Below, one piece after another: positions 4,501-7,597 of a DNA stretch of 7,597 nt. The stretch spans positions 1 through 7,597 of the forward strand of contig CAMWQS010000073.1 in NCBI GenBank assembly GCA_947176485.1, given 5' to 3'. The translations under genes and the position numbers were made by a program. The notes under the pieces are model-generated. The model ran no database searches and was not told where the DNA came from. It worked only from the letters and a program-made list of their open reading frames with translations. Origin of the DNA: an uncultured Clostridia bacterium. GTDB lineage: Bacteria > Bacillota > Clostridia > Christensenellales > Borkfalkiaceae. Positions within the stretch are counted from its first letter, which is position 1. Every line of letters begins with the position of its first letter.

Positions 4501-6537
4501 TCGTATTTGGAAGAGCTTTTGAAAACTCCTAGCGGAACACCCACCCAAACGCCTACACAAAATCTTCCCAAGCTTCCCACGCCCGAGGTCGTTATCGATA
4601 GCGACGGCGTTGCTTCGTGGGAAAAGGTGGAGGGTGCCGCATATTACGTATACGTCATTAACGACGCAGGCGAAAAGCCTATCTCGGTTACCAGCGTACA
4701 GCTTACGGAGAACTCGTCAATAAAGGTTCGGGCAATAAGCGGCAACAAAGAATATGCAAACAGCGATTTTTCTCAAACCCAAACTTACGTAAAAGGCAGC
4801 CTTCAAACTACCAAGCTTGCAACCCCGCAAGTTTCAATAAATAGCGACGGCGTTGCCTCTTGGGGCAAAATCATCAACGCGCAGTATTACGTTTACGTAA
4901 TAAATAACGGCGCGGAAATCAAAACTTCCCAGTGCAGCGTTCAGCTTACCGAAAACCAGTCAATCAAGGTTAAGGCGGCAAGCGACGATGCAAATTACAC
5001 TGACAGTAATTTTTCGCAAATCCAAACTTACGTAAAGGGTTCAACCCCGCCCGTTCCGCACACGCACGCCGATGCGAATAACGACGGCAAATGCGACCAG
5101 TGCAAAGAAAGCGTTATGGCTGAGCTTTCATTTTTGGCTGTAAACGACTTGCACGGCAAGTTTAAAGATACCGGCTCTCAACCCGGTGTGGACGAATTTA
5201 CTACTTACTTAAAAAATTTATACGCAGACACTAAGCGTGAAGAAATTTTACTTTCTTCGGGCGATATGTGGCAAGGCACGGTGGAATCGTCTTCCACCAA
5301 AGGTCAGCTTATGACCGAGTGGATGAATGAAGCCGGCTTTGCTTCGATGACGCTCGGCAACCACGAATACGACTGGGGCTCGCAAGTTCTTACGCCCAAC
5401 AGCAAGCTTGCTTCCTTCCCGTTCCTTGCAATCAACGTTAAGTATAACAACCAACCCGTTGACTACTGCCAAGCTTCGACCGTCGTTGAAAAGGGCGGTA
5501 TAAAGATAGGAATAATCGGCGCGATAGGCAACTGTTTAAGCTCTATTGCCAGCGAATCTAGAACGGGGCTAAGCTTTGCTACTGGAAGTGAGCTGACTTC
5601 GCTCGTTAAGGCTGAATCTAACAGGCTCAGAAATTCGGAAGGATGCGATTTTATCGTATACTCCATTCACGACGGCGGTACCGGCTTTAACCAAACGGGT
5701 ATAAACTCGGTTTCGGCATCGCAAATTTCAGACTATTACGACGTTTCGCTTTCAAACGGATACGTAGACCTCGTGTTCGAGGGGCATACCCATCAGCGCT
5801 ATATTTTACAGGACCAATACGGCGTTTACCATTTGCAAGGTGCAAGTGAAAACCGCTTCGTAAGTTGTGCGGAAGTTTCGTATAACACGGTAACGGATAA
5901 ATATACGGTAACGCCCAGTCATATCGGTACGAGCGTTTATGCAAACAGCAGCTTAGACGACGACCCCATAGTTGACAAACTTTACAATAAGTACTTCCCC
6001 GACAGCGACCCCTATGAAGTTATAGGCACTAACAGGACGGAACGTGACAGCACCGAAATCTGCGAAAAAGTTGCCGAACTTTACTACGAGAAGGGTAGAG
6101 AGCTTTGGGGGAATGAATATAATATCGTTCTCGGCGGCGGTTTTTTGAATGCGCGCAATCCGTATAAAATTGCTGCGGGTGACGTAACTTATGCTGACGT
6201 ATCTGCCGTTATGCCGTTTGACAACGACATAGTTTTGGGCAGAATCAGCGGTTACAATTTAAAAAACTTCTTCACTTGGAATAACTATTACGTTTATGGT
6301 ACGCTTACGTCGTCCCAAGTTTCAAATAACGCCACTTATTATATAATAGTAGATACTTATACTTCGACTTACCCGTCCAACCATATTACGGAAGTTAAGC
6401 GTATAACAGGCACCTATGCAAGAGACTTGCTTGCCGACTTCGTTTCAAAAGGCGGCTGGGGCACGGGTACGAAAAGCACGCTTTACTTAGGCAACCTTTC
6501 ACAAGATTTTAAAAGTTTAACGGGGTACTCCCTATGA
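4429..6537 (+). CDS. Surface-anchored 5'-nucleotidase-family lipoprotein
   Basis: A 702-residue exported phosphoesterase, probably removing phosphate from nucleotides outside the membrane so that nucleosides can enter the cell. Residues 1-24 are a lipoprotein signal peptide (KK, hydrophobic core, TAVGC with C24 to be lipidated). A Pro/Thr linker (32-50) leads to two homologous domains (51-124, 132-205), perhaps fibronectin-III-like, then an HTHADANNDGKCDQC linker (211-225). The calcineurin-like domain (about 230-500) has a full metal set: D240 and H242, D279, N311 and H312, H414, H453 and H455; H312 with D315 matches the catalytic dyad of UshA. A 5_nucleotid_C domain (about 530-675) has GGGFLNAR (569-576) and MPFDNDIVLG (595-604). 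GGGFL departs from the usual NGGGxR, so substrate is uncertain; UDP-sugars or 2',3'-cyclic nucleotides are possible. The ribosome site is weak (CGGA, 4419-4422). Its stop overlaps the pdp start (ATGA). Confidence 0.9.
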   Translation: MKKFLSKILIVIVAAFMLVTAVGCSYLEELLKTPSGTPTQTPTQNLPKLPTPEVVIDSDGVASWEKVEGAAYYVYVINDAGEKPISVTSVQLTENSSIKVRAISGNKEYANSDFSQTQTYVKGSLQTTKLATPQVSINSDGVASWGKIINAQYYVYVINNGAEIKTSQCSVQLTENQSIKVKAASDDANYTDSNFSQIQTYVKGSTPPVPHTHADANNDGKCDQCKESVMAELSFLAVNDLHGKFKDTGSQPGVDEFTTYLKNLYADTKREEILLSSGDMWQGTVESSSTKGQLMTEWMNEAGFASMTLGNHEYDWGSQVLTPNSKLASFPFLAINVKYNNQPVDYCQASTVVEKGGIKIGIIGAIGNCLSSIASESRTGLSFATGSELTSLVKAESNRLRNSEGCDFIVYSIHDGGTGFNQTGINSVSASQISDYYDVSLSNGYVDLVFEGHTHQRYILQDQYGVYHLQGASENRFVSCAEVSYNTVTDKYTVTPSHIGTSVYANSSLDDDPIVDKLYNKYFPDSDPYEVIGTNRTERDSTEICEKVAELYYEKGRELWGNEYNIVLGGGFLNARNPYKIAAGDVTYADVSAVMPFDNDIVLGRISGYNLKNFFTWNNYYVYGTLTSSQVSNNATYYIIVDTYTSTYPSNHITEVKRITGTYARDLLADFVSKGGWGTGTKSTLYLGNLSQDFKSLTGYSL
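4579..4800 (+). repeat. Direct repeat copy 1 in the nucleotidase gene (residues 51-124)
   Basis: First of two 222-base in-frame copies, offset by 243 bases (81 codons), running from TPEVVI to TYVKGS. Counted by hand without gaps, about 47 of 74 residues match copy 2. Shared landmarks are SDGVASW, YYVYVIN, SVQLTEN, SIKV and QTYVKGS. The regular beta-strand-like alternation and the length suggest a small Ig/fibronectin-III-like fold; that is inference. Confidence 0.9.
4822..5043 (+). repeat. Direct repeat copy 2 in the nucleotidase gene (residues 132-205)
   Basis: Second copy, from TPQVSI to TYVKGS, with the same length and no indel relative to copy 1. The DNA is also clearly similar in the SDGVASW region (4597-4620 versus 4840-4863). 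This points to an in-gene duplication whose copies have since diverged, mainly in the middle loop (residues 161-168) and near 185-193. Confidence 0.9.
5059..5103 (+). other. Calcium-loop-like / CxxC linker in the nucleotidase
   Basis: Encodes residues 211-225, which join the repeat domains to the catalytic domain. DANNDGKCD (215-223) fits the DxNxDGxxD calcium-binding loop of EF-hand, dockerin and thrombospondin-3-like segments. H211, H213, C222 and C225 could alternatively bind a metal. Similar short linkers occur in Clostridia surface proteins. There is only one loop, so it is not a complete dockerin. Confidence 0.55.
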
Positions 6538-7597
6538 GAATGTTCGATATCATAAAGAAAAAGCGCGACGGCGGTGAACTCAGTACCGAAGAAATTAAGT
6601 TTTTCATCGACGGCGTTACGAACGGGACTATTCCCGACTATCAGATTTCCGCGCTCTGTATGGCGATTTACTTCCGCGGCATGAGCGTGCGTGAAACCTG
6701 TGATTTAACATTTGCCGTGCGCGATTCTGGCGACAAGCTGAACTTTTCGGCAATTGACGGAATACGCGTCGACAAGCACTCCACAGGCGGCGTTGGTGAT
6801 AAAACGAGCTTAGTCGTTGCGCCTATCGTTGCCTCGTTCGGCGTAAAAGTTGCCAAGATGAGCGGTAGGGGCTTAGGCCACACGGGCGGCACCATCGACA
6901 AGTTAGAGGCTATCGAAGGCTTCAATACGACTCTTTCGGACGCGGACTTTATAAAGCAAGTCAACGATATCGGTTTTGCAATAGTGGGGCAGAGTAGGCA
7001 GTTTGCCCCCGCCGATAAAAAACTTTACGCTTTGCGCGACGTTACGGCAACCGTAGACAGTATGCCGCTTATCGCCGCAAGCATTATGGGCAAAAAGCTT
7101 GCCGCCGACGACGACTGTATCGTATTGGACGTCAAAACGGGCAGCGGCTCTTTTATGAAGAGCATAGAGGACAGTAAGGCGCTTGCTCGGCTTATGGTAG
7201 ATATCGGCAAAAACGCCGGTAAAAAAATCGTTGCGCTCATCACTAATATGGATAGACCTTTGGGCTACGCTATCGGCAACTCGCTTGAAGTTATCGAGGC
7301 GGTTGAAACCCTCAACGGTCACGGTCCCGAAGATTTTACCGAAGTGTGCTTAACGCTTGCGGGTTATATGCTTTCGCTTGCGGGTAAAGGCAGCGTAGAC
7401 GAGTGTAGGGAAATGGCTAAGCGTGCAATTTCAGACGGAAGCGCGCTTGCAAAGTTCAGGCAAACGGTTGCGGCACAGGGCGGCAACGCGAAACTTATCG
7501 ATAACCCCGCAAAGTTTGCAAAGGCAAAATATTCTTATTCCGTAAAAAGTACAACCCGCGGCTATATCTGCAAGGTAGATACCGAAGCTTACGGGCT
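6534..7597 (+). CDS. pdp: Pyrimidine-nucleoside phosphorylase, 3' end cut by the window
   Basis: Phosphorolyses uridine, deoxyuridine and thymidine to base plus (deoxy)ribose-1-phosphate in the cytosol. An uninterrupted frame of 354 codons runs to the window edge with no stop; family members are about 430-440 residues, so roughly 80 C-terminal residues lie outside. The glycosyltransferase family 3 signature is clear: DKHSTGGVGDK (80-90) and MSGRGLGHTGGT (109-120), with phosphate-site candidates K81, S83, S110 and T120. R168, S183 and K187 fall where pyrimidine-binding residues sit in Geobacillus pyrimidine-nucleoside phosphorylase. The start is ATG 6534 (GGGG at 6522-6525, 8 bases upstream) rather than ATG 6540, and it overlaps the nucleotidase stop as ATGA. 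The call is Pdp rather than thymidine phosphorylase (deoA) because of the Gram-positive context; the two cannot be separated firmly here. Confidence 0.94.
   Translation, partial: MRMFDIIKKKRDGGELSTEEIKFFIDGVTNGTIPDYQISALCMAIYFRGMSVRETCDLTFAVRDSGDKLNFSAIDGIRVDKHSTGGVGDKTSLVVAPIVASFGVKVAKMSGRGLGHTGGTIDKLEAIEGFNTTLSDADFIKQVNDIGFAIVGQSRQFAPADKKLYALRDVTATVDSMPLIAASIMGKKLAADDDCIVLDVKTGSGSFMKSIEDSKALARLMVDIGKNAGKKIVALITNMDRPLGYAIGNSLEVIEAVETLNGHGPEDFTEVCLTLAGYMLSLAGKGSVDECREMAKRAISDGSALAKFRQTVAAQGGNAKLIDNPAKFAKAKYSYSVKSTTRGYICKVDTEAYG

Noticed and set aside
5071..5097. Dockerin module in the nucleotidase
   Set aside because: Only one DxNxDGxxD loop is present; a dockerin has two such segments and about 60 residues, and it is normally terminal.
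6668..7322. Overlapping minus-strand reading frames within pdp
   Set aside because: pdp is open and motif-rich across this whole stretch; the opposite-strand frames have no independent support.
1..7597. CRISPR array, insertion sequence, toxin-antitoxin or defence system
   Set aside because: No spaced short repeats, transposase, terminal inverted repeats or defence-family motifs were found; the only direct repeat is the in-gene duplication in the nucleotidase.

Overview
This window reads as the start of a contig from a low-GC Gram-positive bacterium, most likely a Clostridia-type member of the Bacillota. The evidence is a large signal recognition particle (SRP) RNA that carries an Alu domain, a lipobox lipoprotein where Gram-negatives would have a periplasmic enzyme, clean TTGAC-17-TATAAT style promoters, and Bacillota-like protein sequences. 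The taxonomic call is inference. The first ~34 bases look like a Nextera transposase adapter, so the left edge is probably a sequencing or assembly artefact and the material metagenomic or shotgun-derived.

Region 1 (1-485): adapter remnant, then on the minus strand a Rho-independent terminator (43-75), a large bacterial SRP RNA gene (about 88-357) and its promoter (364-392). A second promoter (431-459) points the other way and drives region 2. Region 2 (486-1363): mrp, an Fe-S carrier P-loop ATPase with its own promoter and terminator, so apparently monocistronic. Region 3 (1400-7597, off the right edge): one operon on the plus strand from a strong promoter at 1400-1428, in the order deoC - deoD - deoB - cdd - surface 5'-nucleotidase lipoprotein - pdp (cut by the window end). 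Gaps are 1, 1, -4, 17 and -4 bases, so the operon is tightly packed and partly translationally coupled.

The operon encodes an almost complete nucleotide scavenging route. The lipoprotein is predicted to remove phosphate from nucleotides outside the cell. After uptake, Cdd turns (deoxy)cytidine into (deoxy)uridine, and DeoD and Pdp phosphorolyse purine and pyrimidine nucleosides to bases plus (deoxy)ribose-1-phosphate. DeoB converts these to the 5-phosphates, and DeoC splits deoxyribose-5-phosphate into acetaldehyde and glyceraldehyde-3-phosphate. No nucleoside transporter or regulator is visible here; either could lie beyond 7597.

I found no CRISPR array, mobile element, toxin or defence gene. 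The least routine items are the SRP RNA with an unusual AU-closed helix 8 tip, the nucleotidase with duplicated N-terminal domains and a DxNxDG/CxxC linker inside a deo operon, and the adapter at the edge.
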